Notes under the pieces: model-generated | What the model saw: the letters and a program-made list of their open reading frames with translations, nothing else | What the model was told of the DNA's origin: nothing | Database searches by the model: none | Shown here: piece by piece, positions 1 to 8,129 of the stretch | Layout: the number at the start of each line of letters is the position of its first letter | Numbering within the stretch: the first letter of the stretch is position 1 | Source of the DNA: Microcaldota archaeon | Lineage (GTDB): Archaea; Micrarchaeota; Micrarchaeia; Micrarchaeales; CABMGC01 | Length of the DNA: 64,000 bases | NCBI GenBank assembly: GCA_028866995.1 | Contig: JAGWHD010000001.1 | Span: 529,030-593,029, forward strand | Reading direction: 5' to 3' | Position numbers and translations under genes: made by a program

Positions 1-53
1 GTCAGGATACCTAGGATCAGGAAGAGGTTCCTGCCTTTGAGCTTCTCTATCAT
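1..53 (-). CDS. N-terminus of a membrane protein, cut by window edge
   Basis: Only the first 17 codons are present, read leftward from an ATG at 53. They give a short basic start (MIEKLKGRN) followed by a hydrophobic run (LFLILGIL), as at the start of a first transmembrane helix or signal anchor. A TATA-like box lies about 24 nt upstream, so the message would be leaderless. The family cannot be judged from this fragment. Confidence 0.5.
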   Translation of the reverse strand, partial: MIEKLKGRNLFLILGIL

Positions 54-71
54 TGGAACACGAAAGCATAA

Positions 72-82
72 GCTATATAAAA
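72..82 (-). promoter_or_regulatory. TATA box for the leftward gene starting at 53
   Basis: Read on the minus strand the box is TTTTTATATAG. Its centre is about 24 nt from the ATG at 53, the normal archaeal TATA-to-start distance, which predicts a leaderless transcript. Confidence 0.5.
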
Positions 83-205
83 AGAAGATTATAAATGCTA
101 TTCGGGCACGGTTCGGACAGCGGGTTCAAGGCAGGCAGCTGCAAAGGGTTCTGTCCAAAACCCGCATCCGGATAGCTTTATAAGACAATTGGCGAAGTTT
201 TCGGT

Positions 206-310
206 ATGAAAAGAATGGCACTACATCAAATGACGAACATTTTGCATGGATATGCAAACAAAAAGATAAGAATACCACCATCCTTTAAATACTTATCATT
301 TCTACTATAA
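206..310 (+). CDS. possible 34-residue leaderless ORF upstream of the S-layer gene
   Basis: An ATG at 206 opens a 34-codon frame ending in TAA at 308-310. A TATA-like box (GCTTTATAAG, 175-184) lies about 25 nt upstream, exactly where a leaderless start would be. The peptide is basic (MKRMALHQM...) and resembles nothing I recognise. The frame runs over the S-layer promoter, so the upstream TATA could instead be a second S-layer promoter giving a long leader. Confidence 0.2.
   Translation: MKRMALHQMTNILHGYANKKIRIPPSFKYLSFLL
284..293 (+). promoter_or_regulatory. TATA box of the S-layer gene
   Basis: TTTAAATACT lies in an AT-rich patch about 45 nt before the ATG at 334. It predicts a transcript starting near 312 with a leader of about 20 nt. 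Confidence 0.55.
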
Positions 311-333
311 GACTACAAATGTTAAGTGGTTGA

Positions 334-3300
334 ATGAGAACCAAAAATGCAAAGCGAATAGCCGCTGTAGCGGCAAGCTTACTCATGGGTCTCGCCTTCG
401 CGGGACAGGGAGTAACGGTCGGTAATATACCGATAATAAACAGCCAGGGACAACCTGTGGTGCAGATTGTGGTCGGAGGAACCTCCGCACCTAGCGACGG
501 AGTGGTCGCTGGCAACATCGCTGCAGTGATAGGCAACCTAGCGTTTACATCCACGAACGTGACCGCAACAGTCAGCGGATCAGGAGTAAACTGCGTGGTA
601 ACGACGCCTACATGCACGATATCGAACGCACAGGTCTGGCTCGGAGAGTCTGGAACAGCCGTTCCGGCAAGCTCTTATGGAATATACGCGTTAATAGGAT
701 CTGTCCTTAACCAGGCAATCCCATTGAACGTCCCTGATTCTACAAAGCAGTTGCAATCAGGAACTGGAACGCAATATGCATTCCGCCAGCTGTTGTCACT
801 ATCGATAAGCCCTGTCGCTTCGCCGTACACGGCTCTGGGATCTGCTCCTATAGGGACGACCGCATCAGCCGCTTCTAACGGAGGTGGTGCGCAGTTCACG
901 GGCTTCTCAGTAACCTCTGGTGGCTCGACATGGGACAACATACTCCAGGTAACAAACTCGAATTTCCCATCCCTTGCGAACAACTGGGGAACGAATGGAG
1001 AGAATGAGTACCTGTGGCTTACAGGATTCCCTGTATTCGACCAGGCAAGCAACATAAACCAGTTCAGGTTGCTGTCTGCAGGAGGCGCCTATCAGGCTAC
1101 CTTCAACAAGCCGATACAGAACAGGACCTCAAGCAATGGCCTGTCGATAAACGTGCCTATAGAGTTGCTAGGTCAGAACTACACCATACTCTCAATGCAG
1201 GGTGGTGCGGCCAGCAGCGTTGGCTCATCCAACACTGTAAATGGAGGTAAGGTGCAGTTGGCATCAACCTTGGTTCCTGCCCAGGTAATCTATGTCGGAC
1301 ACAACGTCACGACAGGACCTTGGACAGTGCAGCTACAGGACTTGGGTCAGCCGACATCCGGTGGTATAAGCACTGCATCAGTTGCAATATACTACAACGG
1401 GCAGCTGACAAACACGACAAGCATCTTCCCTGGCAACACCGTGCAGTTCAACTACACGGGCCACAATGTGTATGTCAACGTACAATCAACCTTCGCAGGT
1501 TTGTATGCATACCAGAAATGGGCAAAGATGCAGGTGTACTCCAACCTCCTGAACCTATCAGACGGAAAGGTCTTCAATCAGACGAATGACCCTGGCTGGT
1601 ATGTAAGGCTATATTGGACAAACACGACCAAGTCAAGCGCTGGAAACGCAGTGGCACTGCAGAGTATAGTGATATACAATGCAAGCCCTACGGACCTTGC
1701 TCCTGGACAGAGCTTCAACTTTATCCAGAACCCCAAGGCGTACAAGTTGACCTTCGTGGGAGACACGCAGGGTTCAGCGAACTACGACACAGTAACTGCA
1801 TCGACATCGGTTTCGTCATCCGTTCAGTACCAGAACCTGGGAAGCAACGGAGCAGGGCAGCCTTCGCTGTCTAACGTTACCGAGCCTGCGCAGTACCTGA
1901 CCGTCACGAGCGCGATACCTAACTCACTGACCTACTCTGGTCAGACGAGCAGCAGCGTATCGTACGACCTGACCCCGTTCGAGCTGTTCAACTACGCGAA
2001 CACGCTTGGAAACAACGGCGGCAACCAGGCATCCAATGGAGGTGCTGGCATTCAGGCCGGAACCATAGGAGGCGTGTCAAACGTGGTGCTGAACTTCATG
2101 GGTGCAAATGGACTTGGGTGGATAAACACAGCATATCCACTTACCGTAACCGTGACTGGATATACATCCAACACTGCTACGTCGACAACGTCCTCTGCGG
2201 TGACCTTCACGTCGAACACTGCAAACGCGTTGACTTCGGTCAACTTCTACAACATAACGGGCATAACCCTCTCAAGGGCCCTGCCTGGTGTTATGTCAGT
2301 AAGCGTTTACAGCAACTCGATTGTTGGAGTGCAGGCTGCGAACTCAGTGTTGCTGGCAACGTTGGCCAACGTGCCTTCACTGCCTGGTGCCATACTCTAC
2401 GGACCTCTTGCGGGTAAGACATACTACTCCGCAGTCGCAGTAAATGGAGGAAACGTGGTGTACAACCAGCAGAACGGGCAGCCTACCACGAGCTGGTACC
2501 TGAATCCTACGGCCCAAGTCGCTGGAACAGTGACCAAGGGAGGAGCACAGCAGCAGTACTTCACGTTCTCGATGAACACGCTGGCGGTGTCTACAAACAC
2601 CAATGCAGCCGGCGCGTTCGCGTTCGGAATCGTGAATTCGTCTGCAGGAGTTGGATCCTCACCGCTGTTCACGGTGAACTACACGGCGAACTTCGGTTCT
2701 AACGCAGTCGGCACAGCAAGGAACGTCACGTATGTTCCTTCTGGAGAGACTTCAGGAACCGCGTTCAACGCGAAGGTAGGCTTCAAGGGCGAAAGGGGCG
2801 GTGGACCTACGTCCATAAGCTCAAACGGCGATGCATTTTCGCTGGCAAAGCTGCCTGACCAGCTGTTGTTCACTGTCGGACCTGCTAACACGACCGCAGC
2901 CAACACGACAACGAAGCTCTATGGACCATACTCTGTCGGACAGGCAACGAACCTGGCCAACGTAACAATTGGCAAGGTCAACGCGACCTGCACTGGCGGA
3001 TCTGGAGCGTCCTCAAGCTGCACTGTGACTGGCTTGGCGAACCTGACAGCAACACCTTCGGTGACGCAGGCAGTAGTCCCTGTAGGACTCAACACTGCGA
3101 CAACGCCTCTGGTGGTGCTGGACAGCAACGCAAACCAGGCTGCGACTTTGGTCCTCGTAGGATCGAAGTACGTGAACTCGGTATCTGCACAGCTCTTCGC
3201 GCAGAACCCATCGCTCGACTCGAGCTTTGGAACAAGCTCTGTGGTTGAGCAGGCCTTCGGTGGCAACAGGATACTGGTGGCAGGATACACTGCGAACCAG

Positions 3301-3357
3301 ACTGTGCAGGCAGGCAACGAGTTCATACAGGCATTGCTCGCGGCTGCAAGCCAGTAA
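334..3357 (+). CDS. S-layer protein
   Basis: A 1,007-residue secreted protein expected to form the surface lattice of the cell. Residues 1-23 are a typical signal peptide (basic MRTKNAKR, hydrophobic core, cleavage near AFA-G). The N-terminal stretch around residues 41-74 (IVVGGTSAPSDGVVAGNIAA) matches the start of archaeal S-layer proteins of the Methanococcus type. The last ~85 residues (LVVLDSNANQAATLVLVGS...) match the S-layer C-terminal domain of that family. The middle is rich in Ser, Thr, Gly and Asn, with many N-glycosylation sequons that the AglB oligosaccharyltransferase at 27919 could modify. No C-terminal transmembrane helix is visible, so it may be held by lattice contacts or a separate anchor. 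It has its own promoter and a strong terminator, as expected for an abundant protein. Confidence 0.9.
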   Translation: MRTKNAKRIAAVAASLLMGLAFAGQGVTVGNIPIINSQGQPVVQIVVGGTSAPSDGVVAGNIAAVIGNLAFTSTNVTATVSGSGVNCVVTTPTCTISNAQVWLGESGTAVPASSYGIYALIGSVLNQAIPLNVPDSTKQLQSGTGTQYAFRQLLSLSISPVASPYTALGSAPIGTTASAASNGGGAQFTGFSVTSGGSTWDNILQVTNSNFPSLANNWGTNGENEYLWLTGFPVFDQASNINQFRLLSAGGAYQATFNKPIQNRTSSNGLSINVPIELLGQNYTILSMQGGAASSVGSSNTVNGGKVQLASTLVPAQVIYVGHNVTTGPWTVQLQDLGQPTSGGISTASVAIYYNGQLTNTTSIFPGNTVQFNYTGHNVYVNVQSTFAGLYAYQKWAKMQVYSNLLNLSDGKVFNQTNDPGWYVRLYWTNTTKSSAGNAVALQSIVIYNASPTDLAPGQSFNFIQNPKAYKLTFVGDTQGSANYDTVTASTSVSSSVQYQNLGSNGAGQPSLSNVTEPAQYLTVTSAIPNSLTYSGQTSSSVSYDLTPFELFNYANTLGNNGGNQASNGGAGIQAGTIGGVSNVVLNFMGANGLGWINTAYPLTVTVTGYTSNTATSTTSSAVTFTSNTANALTSVNFYNITGITLSRALPGVMSVSVYSNSIVGVQAANSVLLATLANVPSLPGAILYGPLAGKTYYSAVAVNGGNVVYNQQNGQPTTSWYLNPTAQVAGTVTKGGAQQQYFTFSMNTLAVSTNTNAAGAFAFGIVNSSAGVGSSPLFTVNYTANFGSNAVGTARNVTYVPSGETSGTAFNAKVGFKGERGGGPTSISSNGDAFSLAKLPDQLLFTVGPANTTAANTTTKLYGPYSVGQATNLANVTIGKVNATCTGGSGASSSCTVTGLANLTATPSVTQAVVPVGLNTATTPLVVLDSNANQAATLVLVGSKYVNSVSAQLFAQNPSLDSSFGTSSVVEQAFGGNRILVAGYTANQTVQAGNEFIQALLAAASQ

Positions 3358-3379
3358 GCGCAACCAACTTGATTTTTCC

Positions 3380-3420
3380 GCGGGGCCGTTTTGGCCCCGC
3401 ACCTATTTCTTTTTGTTTTT
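3380..3420 (+). terminator. hairpin plus T-rich terminator after the S-layer gene
   Basis: A perfect 8-bp GC stem (GCGGGGCC at 3380-3387 with GGCCCCGC at 3393-3400) around a 5-nt loop is followed by a T-rich tract to 3420. Archaeal RNA polymerase needs only the T tract; a bacterial-style hairpin this strong is notable and suits insulation of a highly expressed gene. Confidence 0.75.
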
Positions 3421-3473
3421 CAGCTCCTTAGCGCCAGCGCGTTTCCCATTCTCTACACCAAAAAATGTGCAAG

Positions 3474-3483
3474 GTATTTAAAG
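3474..3483 (+). promoter_or_regulatory. TATA box for the gene at 3512
   Basis: GTATTTAAAG lies about 33 nt before the ATG at 3512, giving a short leader of about 5-8 nt. Confidence 0.5.
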
Positions 3484-3511
3484 CTTTGAGCGCTATCCAT
3501 AACAGAGATTC

Positions 3512-5584
3512 ATGAACAGCAAGGCGCTCCTCACCTCGCTAATAGCCATATTCATGGTAACTAACTTATCCTTCGCCTACGATGTCAATCTCGTCAACGC
3601 CCTGCTGCACAGCTACAACGTCTCCGATTCGCAGATAGCGTCATACAAGATGTACAATACCACTTACAACGGTACCCCATACGTGCTCGTATACGGCAAC
3701 GGCAAGCCACTGTTCCTGGTGAAGGCGGTGGTGCCGTACTCATTCAAGCTGAACAGCAGCAACGTATCCAAGATAATCAAGAGCTATATAGTTGCGAACT
3801 CGCTGGAACAGGTCAACGGAAGCAACCTGTTCGCGCAGATGCACCTGTACGAGGATTCGTCATCAACACCTTTGAATGACTGCCTGTTCGAGACAGGGCT
3901 GTCCACGAACAACACCTGCACCCTCTCAAATTACTGCTCATCCTGCTCGCTTGTGCCTATCTGCAAGAAAGCTCTTGGGCAGACAGGAGGCCCATCAGGG
4001 CCCATCGGCACTGGGGTCATGCAGCTGGAGACCGCATACGACAGCCTGGCAGCTGCATACTCTGCCTTCTATTCAGCAACAGCTAACCTTAATGTTTCAA
4101 ACGCGAACCAGCAGATCAGCAGCATACAGAGCGCCTTTTCGACGATATCCTCTACGACTGGCACCCTTGGCCATAACCCTCTGTTCCCGCCTCCAGCAAG
4201 CTCCGACTACACCCAATGCCTCGGCTATGGCTCATCCACGTCCAACACGGTCACTGCAGGCCCATGGTACTGTAATTCCGTGGGGTTCTGCGCCTTCCTG
4301 ACATACAACACGACGCTCCTTGCAACGATGCAGTCTGAGATAAACTCCATAGGCAACCTTCCGCTAACAGACGCGCAGATAACGGCGATAGCCAAGAACA
4401 TAACAAGCAATGAGAACTCGTTCGTGGCCCCTATCCTGCAGGCGGAGCAGCAGCATAAGCTCGATATCATACTCAACACCACGCTTGCCAACTACACCAA
4501 CATTACCACTGGGGCAACAGTACTCCTGATGCACGTGGACAACACGTCCATATCCAAGGCTCTTAATATCCTTACATCCAACTACTTCGTTCTTACAGAC
4601 GATTACCTTGAGATCAACCTCACGCAATACAACAAGACCGTAGGCAGCCAGCTCCAGAACCTCACTGCCCTGTACCTGAGCGCGAACGCGCTGTACAGCA
4701 GCATAGCGGGGGTCGCAGACAACAATACGGCGCTCCTGCTCGAGGCGCAGTTGGCCAACCCGAAGAATCCCGACCCCAAGGTGAGCTCGCTCAGCTTCCA
4801 GCAGGCGCAGCTGAACCTGCAGACGAGCGGGAAGATATCAAACCTCAGCTACACCAAGGCAACGCTCTTCAGCATAAACGCCAACGCGAAATCCATACTT
4901 GCAGCTACCTTCGCGAACCCTCTCGTCGAATTGGCGAGGTCGATAGACATGCCCATAATACTAGCGATAGAGGGGCCTTCACAGGCAAGCTACGCAAGCA
5001 AGGTATCGTCAGTACCCCTTTACTCTGCCCTAGTATCGCTTGGGATAGGTATAGTGGTAATACTGCTGCTTACAGGCCTCTACGCAGCGCTGCACAGGCA
5101 GAGGAGGATAAGGATGGACCACAGGGCAAGCAGGGCATGGAAGCTGCTGTTCGCTACGGTCCTCGCCATAGTGCTGATATACGTCTGCGCAACCTATGTG
5201 CTGGCATCCGATGCAAATACGACCGGGACCCTAAGCGGCTTCAAGAGCGCTGTAGCAGGCTCAGCCAACGCGCTGATAGCCGTCAACGGGACACCTACCC
5301 AGGCGATGTCAGGCTGCGCCACAAAGCTGACCAACGCGCTGGCAGGCATGAACAAGAATGTCTCCATAGCATACATTACCGGTGACAAGTGCGTGCTAAA
5401 CAGCGGAGTCAGGACAACTGATAGCTGCCTTAACTCGTATGCATCGAAGAATGCGCCCATAATCATGCTCCAGAGCGGCTCCACATCCTCTGTCTCAGTG
5501 TATTCCTTCTACGGAACGACGCTGAAGCTGCAGGGAGACGACAACTTCATGAACTACTGCGTCGCTACAGCATTCCTCAAGTGA
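3512..5584 (+). CDS. secreted or membrane protein of unknown function, two C-terminal TM helices
   Basis: A 690-residue protein I do not recognise. Residues 1-22 form a signal peptide (basic start, LLTSLIAIFMV core, SFA cleavage). A long Ser/Asn/Thr-rich outer region with many N-glycosylation sequons and several Cys pairs runs to about residue 500. Two hydrophobic helices follow (about 504-526 and 543-565), separated by a strongly basic loop (RQRRIRMDHR) that should face the cytoplasm. A second outer domain of ~120 residues containing five Cys ends the protein. The gene starts a two-gene unit with the one at 5591, whose product has a similar single-anchor design, so they may form a cell-surface complex. 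Confidence 0.75.
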   Translation: MNSKALLTSLIAIFMVTNLSFAYDVNLVNALLHSYNVSDSQIASYKMYNTTYNGTPYVLVYGNGKPLFLVKAVVPYSFKLNSSNVSKIIKSYIVANSLEQVNGSNLFAQMHLYEDSSSTPLNDCLFETGLSTNNTCTLSNYCSSCSLVPICKKALGQTGGPSGPIGTGVMQLETAYDSLAAAYSAFYSATANLNVSNANQQISSIQSAFSTISSTTGTLGHNPLFPPPASSDYTQCLGYGSSTSNTVTAGPWYCNSVGFCAFLTYNTTLLATMQSEINSIGNLPLTDAQITAIAKNITSNENSFVAPILQAEQQHKLDIILNTTLANYTNITTGATVLLMHVDNTSISKALNILTSNYFVLTDDYLEINLTQYNKTVGSQLQNLTALYLSANALYSSIAGVADNNTALLLEAQLANPKNPDPKVSSLSFQQAQLNLQTSGKISNLSYTKATLFSINANAKSILAATFANPLVELARSIDMPIILAIEGPSQASYASKVSSVPLYSALVSLGIGIVVILLLTGLYAALHRQRRIRMDHRASRAWKLLFATVLAIVLIYVCATYVLASDANTTGTLSGFKSAVAGSANALIAVNGTPTQAMSGCATKLTNALAGMNKNVSIAYITGDKCVLNSGVRTTDSCLNSYASKNAPIIMLQSGSTSSVSVYSFYGTTLKLQGDDNFMNYCVATAFLK

Positions 5585-5590
5585 TGAGCT

Positions 5591-6124
5591 ATGGCAGATA
5601 AAGGATCCAACCAAAAGAAGAAGGAAGAGAAGCCCAAGAAAGGTATGAGCAAGTACCTGCAGATGGCGCTTGTATTGGTAGTTGCAGCAATACTGATAGC
5701 TGTAGTCTATCTCCTGTACACCTCCGCTCCTGTGTCGTTCTCAACATTCAAGTCCAACTTCCAGAGCGCCAACAGGGTATCGATAACCGCGACATACTAC
5801 AACACAACCCAGTACGCAGATGAGAGCCCATGCATGAACAGCATAATCCAGGTCATCGCGCATACGAGGAAGGCGAGCACAATAGACTTCTTCTTCATTG
5901 ACGCATCCAACAACACCTGCACCTATCCTATAGGCACGGTTGGGGGGCAGATAAGCGTAGGATCGACCAACTCGTCAACATGCCTCAATACAGCGCGCAG
6001 CGAACCTGGCATATTCCTGAACTACAGCCAGGGAAACGCAAAGGTGGTTACGCCTTACAGGCTTACAGTGTACGGCAATTCCACGTACATGAGCAGCTGC
6101 CCTATAGCTATAGAGATGGCGTGA
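5591..6124 (+). CDS. membrane-anchored surface protein, unknown
   Basis: A 177-residue protein with a lysine-rich N-terminal tail (residues 3-20), one transmembrane helix (about 22-43) and an outer domain with several Asn-linked glycosylation sites and Cys residues (in SPCMN, NTCTY, STCLN and SSCPI). It starts 6 nt after the stop of the 690-residue gene and is very likely co-transcribed. Its last 17 nt overlap the end of the convergent hjc gene. No family recognised. Confidence 0.7.
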   Translation: MADKGSNQKKKEEKPKKGMSKYLQMALVLVVAAILIAVVYLLYTSAPVSFSTFKSNFQSANRVSITATYYNTTQYADESPCMNSIIQVIAHTRKASTIDFFFIDASNNTCTYPIGTVGGQISVGSTNSSTCLNTARSEPGIFLNYSQGNAKVVTPYRLTVYGNSTYMSSCPIAIEMA

Positions 6125-6545
6125 CAGCTGGAGAAACCGCATGGATTGCAGGAACAGCCTTCTTTCCGACCACATCCTCGAACCTCCTGTTTATGCCCAC
6201 CGTCTTCTTCCTCGTGATGTTCCAGTTGCGCTCTGCCTTCGTGAATTCTTCCAGTTTTATGAAAAACCAGCCTGAACCGTTCATCCTCCATGCCACAAAG
6301 GTGGGGAAATCGGTATTCCTCTCCCATTCTACAAGCTTCATGTACTGTTCAGGATCGAGCGCCAGGGAGCCCTTCTCCCAGGCCTTGCACTCTATGGCTA
6401 TGCATTCTTTGGCCCTTATAACGACCAAATCAGGGCCCAGGGCGTTCACACCGCTCCCGGCTGCCCTTACGACCGAATAGCCGTTGTCGTAGAACTTTCC
6501 GAGAAGTTCCCTCTCTGTCCTTGCCCCCTTGTTGTAGTATCCCAT
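6108..6545 (-). CDS. hjc: Holliday junction resolvase Hjc
   Basis: A 145-residue archaeal resolvase that cuts four-way DNA junctions during recombination and fork repair. Hallmarks of the family are in place: NKGARTERELL near the start (R9, E11), VVRAAGSG (26-32), then the PD-(D/E)xK nuclease core with D39 (GPDLV), E52 and K54 (IECK). The length is normal or slightly long; the last ~20 residues lie beyond the conserved fold. It converges on, and overlaps by 17 nt, the membrane protein gene at 5591. Confidence 0.92.
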   Translation of the reverse strand: MGYYNKGARTERELLGKFYDNGYSVVRAAGSGVNALGPDLVVIRAKECIAIECKAWEKGSLALDPEQYMKLVEWERNTDFPTFVAWRMNGSGWFFIKLEEFTKAERNWNITRKKTVGINRRFEDVVGKKAVPAIHAVSPAVTPSL

Positions 6546-6565
6546 CCTGTCGCCAAATCTTATTT

Positions 6566-6734
6566 CCTACAATAATATTATTAAGTTATCTGGCCAATAG
6601 ATTATTGGCAGTAGTGCAACCAATGGTGTTGATATGGCATATCATGCTTATTCCTGGAAAACAAGGGAGTCCGAGCTTCAGCTCGGAAGACATGGATGCC
6701 TGCAGCGCTAACTAAGGAGCCTACGCCTTAATTA
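6566..6734 (+). promoter_or_regulatory. promoter and structured leader upstream of dnaG
   Basis: An AT-rich block at about 6566-6585 (AATAATATTATTAAG) is the likely TATA region. It implies transcription from around 6605 and a ~130-nt leader before dnaG, unusual in a genome where many genes are leaderless. The leader can form several hairpins: ATTGG/CCAAT, GATAT/ATATC, a strong CCGAGC-TTCA-GCTCGG hairpin, and an imperfect CTAACTAAGG/CCTTAATTAG stem just before the start codon. It could be a 5' regulatory leader or a separate small RNA; no known RNA family was recognised. Confidence 0.35.
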
Positions 6735-8126
6735 GTGAGCAAAATGGCAAAGACATACCTGGAGATCGTAAAATACCTAGTGGAATCGAAGTTCACGATA
6801 GACGGAGTTGTGGACAAGCCCGACATTATCGGAGCTGTATTCGGGCAGACAGAGGGCCTTCTCGGCAACGACCTGGACCTCAGGGAGCTGCAGAAGAACG
6901 GCAAGATAGGCAGGATAGAGATAGAGGTGTCGCAGGGGCAGAACAAGACCTATGGCAAGCTCTTCCTTCCAGCCTCATTGGACAGGATAGAGACCTGCAT
7001 ACTCGCAGCCGCGATAGAGTCCGTCGACAGGGTTGGCCCTTACGAGGCGCAGTTCAGCGTCGACAAGGTCGAGGACACGAGGTCCGAGAAGAGGAGGAAG
7101 ATACTGACCAGGGCGAAGGAGCTGCTCAAGAACCTGCTGAACACTGAGATACCTGACAGCAGGGAAATCTCCGAGATGGTCCAGGCAGACGTCAGGGTAA
7201 GCGAGGTTGTCAATTATGGCCCTGAGAACCTGCCTGCAGGCCCAGACATAGCCAAGAGCGACGATGTCATAATAGTAGAAGGTAGGGCAGACGTGCTGAA
7301 CCTTCTCAGGAACGACATAAACAACGCCATAGCTGTAGGCGGCGCAACAACCAGCATACCGAGGAGCATAGTCACGCTCGCGAACGAGAAGGAGTCTACG
7401 CTCTTCCTCGACGGCGACAGGGGCGGAGACATGATCCTGAGGGGCTTCATGAACGTAGCCGACATCGACTTCATAGCGAGGGCTCCTGACGGCAAGGAGG
7501 TAGAGGACCTGACGAGGAAGGAGATAATCAAGGCTCTCAGGACAAGGATACCTGCGGACCAGTATCCCGGTTTCAAGGCAGCGCAGCAGAGGCAGGCCGA
7601 GCAGAGAAGGTATGCGCCTGCACCTCAGGCGAGGGCTCCTATGCCTCCGCCGCCACCGCCTTCGCAGCTGAAGCCGGCACCGGCGCCAGCCCCAAGGCAG
7701 GCGCCAGCGCAGCCTGCGCAGGGCATAGCGCCAGTGGGTCCGGACGACAGCGTAGTTCCCAAGATAGAGCCTGACTATGTGCAGTCCGGATCTAGCGGGG
7801 CAGCTGCCAAGGAGCCTCCGCTGAAGGCGATAATATTCACGCAATTGGGAACAGGACTAGACGAGCTCTCGGGCACGCTGAGGAGCAGGCTATACGACAA
7901 TGCGGGCAACCTTCTCAAGGAGATCCCGATAAGGGAGCTGCTTCCTGAGATGCAGGACTCGAGCGGTGTGTACGCTGTCGTCCTTGACGGCGTCATAACC
8001 CAGAGGCTGGTGGAGCTTGCGGCCCAGAAGAACATAAGGGCGATATACGGAATAAGGGCGAACCCTCTCACAAAGAGGCATCCCGACCTTGTGCTGTACA
8101 CGAAGGAGCAGGGCAAGATAGAATAA
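6735..8126 (+). CDS. dnaG: archaeal DnaG-type primase / exosome-associated protein
   Basis: A 463-residue archaeal DnaG homologue. In archaea this protein is mainly a component of the RNA exosome and has primase-like activity in vitro. The Toprim core is clear: VEGRADV (181-187) with the catalytic Glu, and DGDRGGD (226-232) with the acidic metal ligands. An N-terminal helical domain (1-165) and an Ala/Pro/Gln-rich linker (about 285-340) precede a C-terminal domain. The first start is GTG at 6735 (residues MSK); an ATG nine bases later (6744) is an equally good start. Confidence 0.93.
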   Translation: MSKMAKTYLEIVKYLVESKFTIDGVVDKPDIIGAVFGQTEGLLGNDLDLRELQKNGKIGRIEIEVSQGQNKTYGKLFLPASLDRIETCILAAAIESVDRVGPYEAQFSVDKVEDTRSEKRRKILTRAKELLKNLLNTEIPDSREISEMVQADVRVSEVVNYGPENLPAGPDIAKSDDVIIVEGRADVLNLLRNDINNAIAVGGATTSIPRSIVTLANEKESTLFLDGDRGGDMILRGFMNVADIDFIARAPDGKEVEDLTRKEIIKALRTRIPADQYPGFKAAQQRQAEQRRYAPAPQARAPMPPPPPPSQLKPAPAPAPRQAPAQPAQGIAPVGPDDSVVPKIEPDYVQSGSSGAAAKEPPLKAIIFTQLGTGLDELSGTLRSRLYDNAGNLLKEIPIRELLPEMQDSSGVYAVVLDGVITQRLVELAAQKNIRAIYGIRANPLTKRHPDLVLYTKEQGKIE

Positions 8127-8129
8127 GGC

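Noticed and set aside
6975-7844. 289-codon open frame antisense to dnaG
   Set aside because: Arg/Tyr/Leu-rich shadow of a well-conserved gene.
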